A model generated the notes under the pieces. It did no database searches, was not told the DNA's origin, and saw nothing but the letters and a program-made list of their open reading frames with translations. This document shows positions 28,210 through 38,965 of a stretch of 64,000 nucleotides of DNA, piece after piece. A program made the position numbers and the translations under genes. The stretch is from positions 13,525,758-13,589,757 of the forward strand of contig OX453280.1 in the NCBI GenBank assembly GCA_949710005.1, in the 5' to 3' direction. Position 1 is the stretch's first letter; each line of letters opens with the position of its first letter. This stretch comes from Ricordea florida. Taxonomy: Eukaryota > Cnidaria > Anthozoa > Corallimorpharia > Ricordeidae.

Positions 28210-28530
28210 AGAGAGTGATAAAACTACGGTTCTGGGACACAGAGATTTAATCAAAGATTTTTTAGCTTGTAACCTAAATTTATTTATCAAAATTTAATCA
28301 ATAATTTACTCAGAAATATTTTACTGATTAAGTTTTGTGAGAGCTGCTAATGCTAGCACACACTAGTAGAATATTAAGCAACAATAAAAAGAAAATTTCT
28401 AGGACACAGAAGTTTAGCTAATATTTATAAAGTAATATTTCTGGGACACATAAATTAAGCTGCTTAAAAACTTGATTTAAAGATTAAAAAATATTTACAA
28501 AAGTAATTATGGATCGATTAAATGAGCTGA
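28210..28530 (+). repeat. P3 left terminal inverted repeat, about 320 bp
   Basis: Matches the reverse complement of 47508-47827 with only about two or three differences visible. It contains three copies of a (T)TTCTGGGACACA-type motif (28230-28241, 28397-28409, 28438-28450), the promoter-like GATTTAAAGATT (28474-28485) and the first seven codons (MDRLNEL) of the polymerase. Confidence 0.92.
28474..28485 (+). promoter_or_regulatory. Promoter-like motif GATTTAAAGATT inside the TIR
   Basis: Lies 33 bp before the polymerase ATG at 28509; being in the TIR, an identical copy drives inward on the other end before the zinc-repeat gene (ATG 47528). Confidence 0.55.
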
Positions 28531-30864
28531 ATACAAAACAATTAAGCTCTTTACTTTCATGGTATAGAATTGAAGGTAGAGCTAGAATGACTACTAAGGA
28601 AGTTAAAATACAAGCATTGAATAATATACCTGAAATAATGAATAATGTTAATCAAATCGTCGATAACAGAAGAGAAATTTTTAGGGCTATAGATAATATA
28701 CCAAGGAGAAGAGCAAACCAACCACAACCGCCTCTTCCTATACCACAAATAAGATCAAATTTACCACCTTTAACTATTCCACAATCAATGCCCGGAACAC
28801 CACCAGGTTCGCCAGACAGATATAGACCAGGAACACCGCCAGGTTTACCCCCTCCAAATCAACCTAAAATAAATATTAATAAAATAAAACCAAAAAGACC
28901 TCCTCCTCCTAAACCAACACGTCCACCGCCACCTATCCCAATAAAACTTAAAAAACAAGTAATAAAAAATGAATTGGTTAAAAATACAAAACAAACTCCT
29001 TTTTTAGGAAATGTATTAAACAAGTTTTGGAATTTTGTAAAACCATATATTCCTGAAAAAGTAAAAAATAAAACAGAACAATTAGCTAAAAATTTTATAG
29101 AAAGATATAAAAAAGTAAATGAAACCCGATCAAGGAAAAATAAACCCAAAGAAATAAAATCGCCGCCTAAAAGAGATTATGAGAAGGAGGGTGCAAGACC
29201 TAAAACAAAAATAAAACCAAATATACCTGATAGCAAGAAAGATGAATTTAATGAAGAAAAAGAAGAAGAAGAATTCACTATCAAAGAAAATGTAAAAAAA
29301 TTCAAAAAGGGTTATTTGAAAAAACATATTATAGATGGTAAAAAAGGATATTCTATTGAAGAATTCTTGAAAAAAATAAAACCAAAAGTTATAGATATTA
29401 TTAATAAGCATAAGAAACCAAATAAGGTTGGTGTTATACTATCGGTTAAGTTTATAATGATTGCTGATGGTAAAATTATAAAAGAAATCGAAAAATACTT
29501 TAATGATAAAATAAGAATAATTACTGAAGCAAGTGATTTATCAGAAGAATATGATGATATGATTAGAATTATACTTAAAAGGGTTTCTGATTTTGAAGAA
29601 GATTACAAGAATATGGGTTTTGAATTTGATTCTGTGACACGTTTTGATGTTGGAATAACCCCCTACGTAGTTACATCTGGAAGTTCATATATTCCAACAC
29701 CAAAAAGATTAGCAGCAAAAAAAGCTACTATTAATATACAGAATAAGGATGAAAACTGTGGACAATATTCATTAACAGAAGCAGTTTTTCCAAGAGAATA
29801 TCATAGAGAGAGAGTAAATAATGAATTGTTAAAAAAATGTAAAAAATTAGACTTTTCTGGTATTGAAGGCCCAATGTCATTAAAAGATTTTTCCAAGTTT
29901 GAAAAACAAAACAAATATCCAGTTAATATATTGAAATATGATGAAGAAGATGATAAAATATATCCTGCAAGATTAAGCGATAAATGTTATTGTATGAAAG
30001 AAGAAAAATGTAAGAATTGTGGTTGTATGAAAAAAGAGTGTAAGAAAAAACAGGAATGTAAGAAAAAACAGGAATGTAAGAAAGAAGGCTGTATGAAAAA
30101 AGAGTGTATAAAACATGAATGTATAAAACACGAATGTGAAGAATGTGGTTGTAATAAATGTGATTGTAATAATTATGAATGCAAGTTATGCGATTGTAAA
30201 GTTATAACATTAATTTTAATAACTAATGGCGAAAAAAGTCATTATATTTTAGTAAAAAATGTTAGCAGGCTTTTATCATCTGAAATTGATGAAAATAAGA
30301 ACAAAAAACATTTCTGTCTTAGATGCTTCAATTCATTTTATGAGGAAAAGGGTTTGCTAGAACATAAGGAATACTGCGATACACACGGGGAAGTTAAAAT
30401 AAAAATGCTTAAGAATAAAGATGGAAGTCCAAAATTTATTTACTTTAAAAATTTTAAAAATAAAATGCGATTACCTTTTGTTATTTATGCAGATTTTGAA
30501 GGTTGTCTTGTCCCAATACATTCTTGTTCACCAAATGAAATTAAAAGCTTTACTGAAAATTACCAATTACATAAAGCATCAGGATTCTGCTATTATATCA
30601 AATGTTTTGATGAAAGTATATTACCAAATGATTTTAAAACGTGTGTGAAGTATACCGCAAAATCTGATGATGAGGATGTTGCACAGATATTTACAGAATA
30701 TTTAGAAAGAGATGTTAGGAAAATTTTTATGTTAATAGAAGAAAGAAATAAGAAGTTTGAATTTTATAATAAGAAGAATATGTCAGAAATGGATAAAAAA
30801 GATTATGAAAATGCAACTAATTGTCATATATGTGACCGCAAATTTAATGAAAATACTGAAGAAG
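28509..30864 (+). pseudogene. polB: Protein-primed DNA polymerase B, N-terminal part (P3), split by insertion
   Basis: Starts in the TIR (MDRLNELNTKQLSSLL, SAP-like), followed by a Pro-rich stretch with repeated PPP and PGTPPG, a basic helical region, a domain beginning NIQNKDENCGQYS, a striking Lys/Cys-rich run (about residues 495-560, with ECKKK units and CD/CG/CN pairs), a C2H2-like finger (HFCLRCFNSFYEEKGLLEHKEYC), then the exonuclease I motif FVIYADFEG near residue 660. It is cut at 30864 by a 2.9-kb insertion. The frame runs 20 more bases to a stop within the insert, so no full polymerase is made from the present DNA. The family is the viral/Polinton protein-primed PolB. Confidence 0.88.
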
Positions 30865-31482
30865 CACACCGGGCCCACAGATGACAAAAAGCTGCATTGT
30901 GATGTCTTCAAAAATGGCGCTGGAAATCAAGGTGTTCGAGAAGAGACTGGGGCAGAGTTATGAAGCCTATAAATAATGGGCCCTCCTGCATTCTGGGAGA
31001 TCTGTAGTGCTTCATTCAGCGAAAAAGATGGTAGCTTGTTTCCTGAGCTTTCCGCACATACCAAATATGCCATGCTTTTTATTAGAAAACTCGCTCCACC
31101 AAAGCGCATTCTTCGAGGTCTAATGGCGTCGTGTTTGCCGGCGTTGTAATGCGAAGTTTTCGGCTTGGAAAGAATTTAACAGTGTTCAAAATAACACCAC
31201 TTCAAAACGAAATTTTGCATCTCTGACATCTGGGTAAGAATCGTATCGTTTTTGTTTTGCTGAATTTTTGTTTCTATGGCTGTTATATCATATTGAAGTT
31301 GGCTCGGATATTGCAGGAGAAGTCCACCTCTGGGTGTTGGGAATTTTGTCCTTTTTGAAAGAAAAGTCGACAAAGTATTATCCACATAGGCGACTCGATC
31401 AGTCCTCGCATGACAGCCTGCAATCCTTGGACTGTGCAAGTAATAATAGATTCTCCTGCGGACGTTTTGAGCTGGCAGCATC

Positions 31483-31629
31483 ATGCCACACACCAAGAAC
31501 AGACGATTCGATGTTAATGCCTTTATGAAGACCCGAAAGGAAGCGAGGGAGAGGGCAGTACAAGAGTGTACAAGTTTGCAAGGAGAAATTAACAGAAACA
31601 CGAGGAAAATTAATAGACTAAAATCGAAG
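31483..31629 (+). CDS. Exon-like coiled-coil frame within the insertion, unidentified
   Basis: ATG opens MPHTKNRRFDVNAFMKTRKEARERAVQE and continues as a charged helix until a plausible splice donor (AAG followed by GTTTGTGG) near 31630. The preceding 31285-31430 block resembles, in inverted orientation, sequence near 33395-33490. I do not recognise the protein. It could be a captured host exon or part of an unrecognised transposon gene. Confidence 0.3.
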
Positions 31630-32038
31630 GTTTGTGGAATGTTTGCATTTATGTTTTTAATAGTTGCACTGCAATGCACTTTGTTTAAACTTAAATTACT
31701 TTTTTAAGCAAACTATAAGGTATGCGTGAAGACACACATGCAATTAATGATAAATATTTCTATAAATGCTATACATCAACTGCCACTGCATTCATGAGCA
31801 AAACAGCCCCCATGACTAGTCTCAGGAACCAAATTCCAGTCCCAACAACTAGATTTTTCTACAAATGTGTTCTTTTTGTTTTTTGTCGGAATGCTAGCTA
31901 GTTTCCTGTCTTCAGAATGCACTTTCGAGGGGCCTTCCTGGATAAAATTCTCAGGGTACCCTCTGACAAGGAGGTGTGTTTTGAAGACAGATATCAGTGT
32001 TAATTCTTTCTTTAAATAATGTTCTGGAAGAGTTAAGT

Positions 32039-32344
32039 TCAGAGAAGTCTTAGGGCCTCTCCTTTGCTAAAGCCTTGTATTATTCCTGATGGGTGGCACA
32101 TGGAAAAGATCTTGTACTGAAAAGCTTCACTTGGCTTGAAGTGAGTGTACACATCAAGCACATACTCAGTAAGAAATCTCTCGCCTTTGTAAACAGCAGT
32201 ATTCAAGAAATTGGTCTCTGTTTCAGATATTTCAGATGCTAGGTGGACCCAGGGCACATGGTGACTAATGTCAACCTTTTTTGCCATGCATTCCTCTTTA
32301 AATAAAAGCAAAATCCCCCATGTTGACATTGTGAAACATGTCAA
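32039..32344 (-). pseudogene. Penelope-like reverse transcriptase fragment
   Basis: The peptide NFLNTAVYKGERFLTEYVLDVYTHFKPSEAFQYKIFSMCHPSGIIQGFSKGEALRLL is of the type found in the thumb region of Penelope-like element RTs (assignment from memory of the family pattern). Only about 100 codons are present, with no catalytic residues. A dead fragment inside the polB insertion. Confidence 0.6.
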
Positions 32345-33399
32345 TCTACTGTTTTCAATCTTCTGTTTATAAGAAATTTAATATACTAGAAATTTTGGAG
32401 CAATTGCAGGCTATCCAGCCCACTTCTTTGGATGTGTTGGCTGAGGAATAACACTGTAGGAGCTATTATTTTCAGTGAAAACAAGTACATGTAAGTGGGC
32501 CAGGTATTCTGCAATTTAGCTGGAATTTCTTTTGAAAATGTTTTGCTATAAAGAACAGCCTGTTAATAATATTCAAAAGTTACCACATTTGCATTTAAGA
32601 AATTTTATTAGAAAATTATATATTTCAAAATGTTTTTGTGAGAAATGTTATTCAAAAGTTAGCTTAATAATATTGAAAAGTGAGCACATTTGTATTTTAG
32701 GAATGTTATTGGAAAATATATTTGAAAATGTTTTGCTGGAAATTATATTCAAGAGTTAGCACATTTGTATTTTATGACGAACCATAATGTGCATGTTTGT
32801 AAAACTATTGCAATAAACGTTAAACCTGGTTTAAACTTATGCATCGACTGTAGTCTGATTCCTGCCATCTTACAACAATAACAATGCCCAGGGTGGGGAC
32901 TTTCATATAAAAGTGACAGGGGGTGCTTGACTTACATCTCAGAGGTCAAAAATGCGGTTTTGATACCTCTTAAGGTGTTCAGTTTCAAAAGGTCCCAAGT
33001 TGTGGCTTTCACGGTACGGGCGAGAGTAGACATGAAAAGTTTCACAACACTGTATTTTAACTTTCAAAAGTGTATCCATACACATTTGTAAACTTGTAGT
33101 AGCACTTCAGCAACACGTGCCCTTTCCTGAAGTAAGACACTAAACGGCTTTTGGGCAGTCACAATAACCCTTGCGTTTCCTTTCCTGGGGCCTTTCCTTT
33201 TCTTTGAAAAATACTCAAGAACTGATTCTCTGGGGATGTGGCAAAGTCGATACAAATCTCTCACGACTCGATTCTCCTGTGTGTAAACAATACAATCTAC
33301 GGGTGGGCTTTCTGAATAGGTGACACCATACCGTGAGGTTGCCTTCTTAACACTCTCCAATATGAAACAAAAAACTTCCGCAGGCAAATCTCTTGTAAC

Positions 33400-33672
33400 T
33401 TACTCAGTCCAAGGATCACGGGCTGTCATGCGAGGACTGAGTCGCCTATGCAACGTTTTAAGCCAGAGGTTGACTTTTCCTGCGATAATCGAGCCAACTT
33501 CAATTATCGAATGTCGAACTCTTTCAATCGGATTTTGATCACTTCGATGCTTTTCGAATAACGTGGATAACACTTCCTCGACTTCTATTTCAAAAAGGAC
33601 AAAATTTCTAACATGATCACGCAGAGGAATTAGAGCTCTCGTGGCTGCACGGATTTCTTCCTTGTCCGCCAT
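33400..33672 (-). CDS. Exon-like frame MADKEEIRAATRALIPL..., unidentified
   Basis: A 90-codon frame starting at a good ATG on the minus strand; a further minus-strand frame (33387-33064) with a KKRKGPRKGN basic patch lies downstream and could be the next exon. The DNA around 33395-33490 is related to 31285-31430 in opposite orientation. Family not recognised. Confidence 0.35.
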   Translation of the reverse strand: MADKEEIRAATRALIPLRDHVRNFVLFEIEVEEVLSTLFEKHRSDQNPIERVRHSIIEVGSIIAGKVNLWLKTLHRRLSPRMTARDPWTE

Positions 33673-33776
33673 TTTGAAAATCTATACTTTTGCAACTCAT
33701 ACCGCTGGCTAAATAGGAACTACATGCGGGCGCCAAAGTGCAGTTTGGAGGCGTGCGCTGGCCCAGCGTGAAGAAG

Positions 33777-36040
33777 ATTTTAAAAAAGTAATAGATCATT
33801 GTCATCTTACTGGGAAATATAGAGGAGCAGCGCATAATATGTGTAACTTAAAATATATGATTCCTAAATTTGTTCCAGTAATATTTCACAATCTTTCGGG
33901 GTATGATTCTCATTTATTTATTAAGAATCTTGGCAAAACAAAGGGTAAAATTGATTGCTTGGCATGTACTGATGAAAAGTATATTACTTTCTCAAAGCAA
34001 ATTTTAATTAATTATGATTGTGAGGGTGAAGATGATGAAGATGAAGACGCAAAACCTATTACTAGAAAAATAAGATTCATTGATTCTTATAAATTTATGC
34101 AAAGCTCTCTTAGTGGATTAGTTGACAATCTTACTAAATGCGGAAAATGTGAATCATGTAAACCAGGAAAATGTTTGAAAAGTTATATAAAAGATGGAAA
34201 GATTATTACTTTTAAGGGTGTTGGTAATTGCGATCAATGTAAGAATTGTAAGTTATCAGGAAGTATGTGTTTTTCACCAATAGATAAAAATATGGCAGAA
34301 ACTAAAAAGCATTTTTCAGGAGAAAAGTTAAAACTGTTGTTGAGAAAGGGTGTATTTCCTTATGATTATTTTGATAATATTGGTAAACTTAATGAAACAG
34401 AACTTCCACCGAAGAAAGCATTTAAATCAATTCTTAATAATCAAGATATTTCAGATGAGGATTATGAACATGCTAAAAATGTATGGGCAACATTTGATAT
34501 GAAAACAATGAGAGATTATCATGATTTATATCTAAAAACAGATGTATTACAGCTAGTTGATGTATTTGAGAACTTTAGAGATGTATGTATTAATAATTAT
34601 AGTTTAGATCCTGCTCACTATTTTACATCACCGGGATTATCTTGGGATGCAATGTTAAAATTAACTAAAGTTAGTTTGGAATTGTTTAAAGACGTTAATA
34701 TGCTACTTTTTATTGAGAAAGGGATTAGAGGTGGAACATCTCAAGTATCAAAAAGATATGCTAAAGCTAATAACCCCTATATGGTAGATTTTGAAGTAAA
34801 TAAACTTATAAGTTATATTATTTATCTAGATGCTAATAATTTATATGGGGCCGGAATGAGTAAGAAATTACCTAGAAGAGGATTTAAATGGATTCCAAAT
34901 GAAGGGCTTGAAAATTGGAGAAATATACCTTGTATACTTGAAGTTGATTTGGAATACCCAAAAAATCTTCATGATAAACATAAAGATCTACCTTTAGCTC
35001 CAGAAAAACTTACTGTTAATAAAGTTAAGAAATTAATACCAAACCTATTAAATAAGCAAAGATATGTAGTTCACCATGAAACCCTAAAATTTTATGAAAG
35101 CCTAGGATTAAAAATAACAAAGATTCATAAGGGAATTAAATTTCAAGAGTCTGAGTGGTTAAAACCTTACATTGATTTGAATACTAAATTGAGAGCACAA
35201 GCTAAAAACGACTTTGAAAAAGATTTCTTTAAACTTATGAATAACTCTGTATTTGGTAAAACTATGGAAAATCTTAGAAAAAGGATAGATGTTAGATTAG
35301 TTAATAAAATAGAATCAGCTAAAAAATTAATAAGAAAACCAAACTTTAATCATTTTACTATCTTTTCTGAGGATCTAGCCGCCATAAATATGAAGAAAAC
35401 GGAAATAAGATTTAATAAACCAATTTATGTCGGGTTTTCAATTTTAGATCTAAGTAAACAAATAATGTATGATTTCCATTATAATTATATCAAAGAGAAA
35501 TATGGAGAAAAAGCTGAATTACTTATGACTGATACTGATTCTCTTGTATATATTATAGAAACACCAGATTTCTATAAGGATATAAGCCCTGATGTTAGAG
35601 AAATGTTTGACACCAGCAATTATCCAAAAAATCATCCATCAGGAATTGAGGCGGGTGTAAACAAAAAAGTAATTGGAATGTTCAAAGATGAGTTTGGTGG
35701 AAGTATACCTACAGAATTTGTAGGTTTGGGGGCTAAACAATACGCAATATTAATGGATAATGGAAAAGAGATAAAGAAGAATAAAGGAACAAAGAAATTA
35801 GTTGTTAAGAAAACAATAAAATTTAATGACTTTAAAAATTGTTTGGATACTAAAGAACCACAAATGAGATTACAAAATTTAATTGGTTCAAAACTACATG
35901 ATATTTACACAAAAAAAGTTAATAAAAAAGCACTATCAGCTTATGATGATAAGAGAATAATTTGTAAAGATGGGAAAAATACTCTTCCATATGGACATTA
36001 TCTTACCAAAACAGAATCTGGCGGTAACTCAGTGTCATAA
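33777..36040 (+). pseudogene. polB: Protein-primed DNA polymerase B, C-terminal part (P3)
   Basis: Continues the gene after the insertion. The first ATG is 33839, but homology starts directly after the duplication (KVIDHCHLTGKYRGAAHNMCN). Motifs in order: exo II FHNLSGYDSHLFI (about 33890-33925), YHDLYLKTDVLQL, palm motif A YLDANNLYGAGM (D near 34829), motif B DFFKLMNNSVFGKTMENLR (near 35241), motif C MTDTDSLVYI (near 35530) and a lysine-rich thumb. All catalytic aspartates are visible, so only the insertion disables the gene. The 3' end overlaps the convergent integrase gene by 43 bp. Confidence 0.9.
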
Positions 36041-37026
36041 GGAACAACCTGCAACTCCTCCCTTACAAATCCCCGTCTAGGTCCATCAATTAAATAATAT
36101 AAAACCGGCTGATTAGGCGAAATCAAACTTTTTGAAATATTATAAATTTTTATACTCCAAATGGGGTCTGTAGCTCGCCTTTTTTCTCCACCTTCAAGTT
36201 CACCGGGAGATAATAGATATCTAACTTTAACCTCTGGAGGTAATCTATCCTCATCAAGCCCTACCTCGCGTTGGTAATTTTTAGGTTCAATATTCACTTC
36301 TTTCATTTTTATAGCCTTATTGGGCTCTTTACCAGTTATTCTAGTTGGTGTATTATTCAAAGTTTTCAAAATATCTGGCAATCTTTTCACCCATATTCTA
36401 GATCGGGTATCACTAACCATTTCTTGTGCATATTGGTGACTAAATAATCTTTCGCCTAATATTCTGTTTGCGTTTTCCACAAATGCTTGAGCTCTATGAT
36501 TTCCAGCTTCACTTCTCTGTATTCTAACATTATGATAATTCATAAGTTTTGTAACCTCACCCATAAATTCTTTTCCTGGATCAACCATTAATGTTTTAGG
36601 ATATTTTAATTTTCTCGAATATATTTTCTCAAAAGCTTTTGATATTTCTCGACTTTCTTTTGTGGTTAATGACTCTGCATCTTTGTATCTAGAGGCTACA
36701 TCAACCACGACTAATACGTATTTATATGTTTTTCTTCCAACTCTATCATGCGGTAAAAATAATAAATCTGCTTGGTGAATTTGATTAGGTTTATCCACAG
36801 TCCAGTGCGGTCTAGGTATATATTTTGGCGGAGGTAGATATATTTGCCATATTGCTTGTTTTTGCAACCATTGTTTTGCTGAATCTTGACTTACTTTTGC
36901 CTTCTCGGATAATTTATTAATTGCAGAATATCCTTTCCAATATCCCTCGGTTGAATAATATATCTTACTTAAATTTTTTGATCCACCGAAGGCGGGGAGA
37001 GCTTTGCTCGATAAGGTAGAACTCAT
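35998..37026 (-). CDS. Retrovirus-type integrase (RVE family), 342 aa (P3)
   Basis: Catalytic core from about residue 75: HQADLLFLPHD (first D), VDPGKEFMGEV (second D) and AFVENANR (E), with about 34 residues between the second D and the E. An N-terminal helical region precedes (KVSQDSAKQWLQKQAIWQIYLPP). The C-terminal portion has SPGELEGGEKRRATDPIWSIKIYNISK and a PVLYYLIDGPRRG segment typical of the SH3-like tail in Polinton integrases. Encoded opposite to PolB and divergent from the capsid gene with 33 bp between the ATGs. The first 25 codons include a GC-rich insert-like patch (36985-37015). It would catalyse integration and the target duplication seen at the ends. Confidence 0.92.
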   Translation of the reverse strand: MSSTLSSKALPAFGGSKNLSKIYYSTEGYWKGYSAINKLSEKAKVSQDSAKQWLQKQAIWQIYLPPPKYIPRPHWTVDKPNQIHQADLLFLPHDRVGRKTYKYVLVVVDVASRYKDAESLTTKESREISKAFEKIYSRKLKYPKTLMVDPGKEFMGEVTKLMNYHNVRIQRSEAGNHRAQAFVENANRILGERLFSHQYAQEMVSDTRSRIWVKRLPDILKTLNNTPTRITGKEPNKAIKMKEVNIEPKNYQREVGLDEDRLPPEVKVRYLLSPGELEGGEKRRATDPIWSIKIYNISKSLISPNQPVLYYLIDGPRRGFVREELQVVPYDTELPPDSVLVR

Positions 37027-37035
37027 TTAAAGATT
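37026..37035 (+). promoter_or_regulatory. Promoter-like motif TTTAAAGATT upstream of the capsid gene
   Basis: Starts 34 bp before ATG 37060 and touches the integrase start codon on the other strand, so the whole divergent promoter region is only 33 bp. Confidence 0.55.
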
Positions 37036-37059
37036 AACGAAAGTATCTTATAAATTACA

Positions 37060-38307
37060 ATGACTTCAGAAAAAATTAATCCAAACAGAATTCCCAAAGA
37101 ACCATTTGGTTTGAAGGCAGAATCAACATTGAATAGAATTACTCTAAACCCATCCTCGGCCAACCCCGGAGAAACATTATATATAAATATTCCAAAACTT
37201 TCTGAGAATTTGGTGATTGTGCCCGGAAGTGTATCTCTATTATTTGATTTAGTTGTTGAGGGTCATGCTAATAATACAGTTGTTAACAATTTAGGAAAAA
37301 ATCTTGTATCTAGACTAAAAGTTCTTTTTGGCGGTGAAACATTACAGGACACCCAAAGATATGATTTATTTCAAACCTATAATGATTTATTTTTAACCGA
37401 AGAAGAGAGAGAAGATAGATTAAAACAAGGAATTTCTTCTGAAAATATTAGAAAACTTAGAACAAATGCTGGCGATAAGGATGATTCAGATGCAAAAGAA
37501 TTGACTCTTGCTGCGGTTCATAATACAAAGTATAGAATACCAATAAATCACCCAATTTTAAAAGATCATGGTGTTTTTTATCCAAAAGCATTAGAAAATC
37601 ATTTAATATTTGAGATTACACTAGCTCCAGTTTATGATATTGTTGTTTATTCAGACACATCTAAAGCACCATCATATTCAATAAAAAACTTAGAGTTGGA
37701 ATATTCTTCAATTTCAAGCGAATACTTAGCCCGCGAGGCACAGGCAGCTTATTATGTTGGTAAAGGATTCTTTTATGAAAATATTACTTTACACAAAACA
37801 TTTACATTTAAAGAGGCTGCCGATGGAGTTATTAATCAACATATTAATTTGCCAAGAAGATCAATGACTGGGATATTGTTTTTGTTTGTTTTTCCATATG
37901 GAGGAGGAACTAGAGATTCTGAAAATTTTTATAACCCAAGTATAACTTCTGTTAATATAGATGTTGATGGTGTTCCAAATAGAATATACTCTAGGGGTAT
38001 GATTCCATCTGATCTTTGGGAATCTGTGAAAAAACGATTTCATAGAGATGACGGTTTACAAATTTCATTAAAAGAGAAGGATTTTTATAGTAATAAGTTT
38101 GCTCTTTGGGTTGATACTAGAACCCATCCTGATAATGGTATTCATGGAGGGGGATTGGCTCTAAATAATACTCATGATGGCGTAAAAATAGAAATTAAAA
38201 GAACTTTAAAAAGTACTAGCCAACAAACAGTAACTTGTCATATGTTTGTTGTAGCAGATGCGATTATGGAGATTATGAATTCAAGTTTAAGATCAATTAA
38301 GTACTAA
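37060..38307 (+). CDS. Major capsid protein, Polinton/adintovirus type, 415 aa (P3)
   Basis: Position between integrase and packaging ATPase, length (415 aa) and composition match the double-jelly-roll major capsid protein of Polintons. Recognisable stretches: IPKLSENLVIVPGSVSLLFDLVVEG near the N-terminus, NLGKNLVSRLKVLFGGETLQD, DLFQTYNDLFLTEEERE, FEITLAPVYDIV, LPRRSMTGILFLF, a middle rich in short beta segments, and the end CHMFVVADAIMEIMNSSLRSIKY. The assignment is by family knowledge and synteny; a structural model would settle it. The frame is intact. A CATAA-TG-TTATG palindrome follows the stop. Confidence 0.8.
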   Translation: MTSEKINPNRIPKEPFGLKAESTLNRITLNPSSANPGETLYINIPKLSENLVIVPGSVSLLFDLVVEGHANNTVVNNLGKNLVSRLKVLFGGETLQDTQRYDLFQTYNDLFLTEEEREDRLKQGISSENIRKLRTNAGDKDDSDAKELTLAAVHNTKYRIPINHPILKDHGVFYPKALENHLIFEITLAPVYDIVVYSDTSKAPSYSIKNLELEYSSISSEYLAREAQAAYYVGKGFFYENITLHKTFTFKEAADGVINQHINLPRRSMTGILFLFVFPYGGGTRDSENFYNPSITSVNIDVDGVPNRIYSRGMIPSDLWESVKKRFHRDDGLQISLKEKDFYSNKFALWVDTRTHPDNGIHGGGLALNNTHDGVKIEIKRTLKSTSQQTVTCHMFVVADAIMEIMNSSLRSIKY

Positions 38308-38333
38308 AAACATAATGTTATGATACAAAAATC

Positions 38334-38960
38334 ATGGAAGATTTACGAGATAAAATTCCTTTTCATTGTATTATAACAGGACCAACAAATTGTGGGAAAA
38401 CAAAGTATCTAATTGAACAGCTTAGAGGACCATTCCTAAAAATTTTTGATTACATTGTTTTAATTTGCCCAACTTATTCTAAAAATAAAACATATCATAA
38501 TTTTGCTAATAAAGATAAACGTTTCTATGTATTATCACCTGATGCAAGTAATGTAGATGAGATTAATGAATTGTTAAATGATTGTCAAACTTTATTCTCT
38601 GGAACAAATACATTAATAATTTTAGATGATTGTGCTGTATCTAATGATCTGAAGAAAAGATCAAACAAGTTTATAGATTTAGCATTTTCTGGAAGACATC
38701 ATGGTTTATCAGTTTGGGTTCTAACTCAACAATTAACATCGATAGCAAAACCATTTAGGGAAAATGTTGCATGCGTTGTTACTTTTCATAATCCATCTCA
38801 GAAAGGGATGAAGATGTTTTTCGAGGATTACGGTGGTGATTTGGATTATGAATTAGGTAAAAAGTTTGTACAACTCCTGAAAACTGAAAAATATTCTAGA
38901 CTTTGTTTATCTTTACGCTATCCATTTAATTGCTATTTAGAGATTCCTGAAGTGATTTAA
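38334..38960 (+). CDS. A32/FtsK-HerA-type genome packaging ATPase, 208 aa (P3)
   Basis: Walker A ITGPTNCGKTKYL near residue 16 and Walker B TLIILDDCAV near residue 97, followed by a conserved SGRHHGLSVWVLTQQL segment (sensor-like Q) and a helical C-terminus. It would pump DNA into the procapsid. Intact, directly after the capsid gene; the next gene starts 5 bp after its stop. P1 keeps only the part after LTQQ. Confidence 0.9.
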   Translation: MEDLRDKIPFHCIITGPTNCGKTKYLIEQLRGPFLKIFDYIVLICPTYSKNKTYHNFANKDKRFYVLSPDASNVDEINELLNDCQTLFSGTNTLIILDDCAVSNDLKKRSNKFIDLAFSGRHHGLSVWVLTQQLTSIAKPFRENVACVVTFHNPSQKGMKMFFEDYGGDLDYELGKKFVQLLKTEKYSRLCLSLRYPFNCYLEIPEVI

Positions 38961-38965
38961 CAAAG

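Larger units (their letters stand above)
30865..33768. mobile_element. 2.9-kb insertion in polB with 8-bp duplication (hAT-like)
   Basis: TGAAGAAG occurs at 30857-30864 and 33769-33776; counting it once keeps the polymerase in frame. An 8-bp duplication is the hAT signature. The termini (CACACCGGGCCC at the left; CGCTGGGCC as the reverse complement of the right) are only weakly similar, so the superfamily is provisional. The interior is host-like in composition and holds two related exon-like blocks in inverted orientation and a reverse-transcriptase fragment, but no recognisable transposase, so it would be non-autonomous. Confidence 0.8.
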
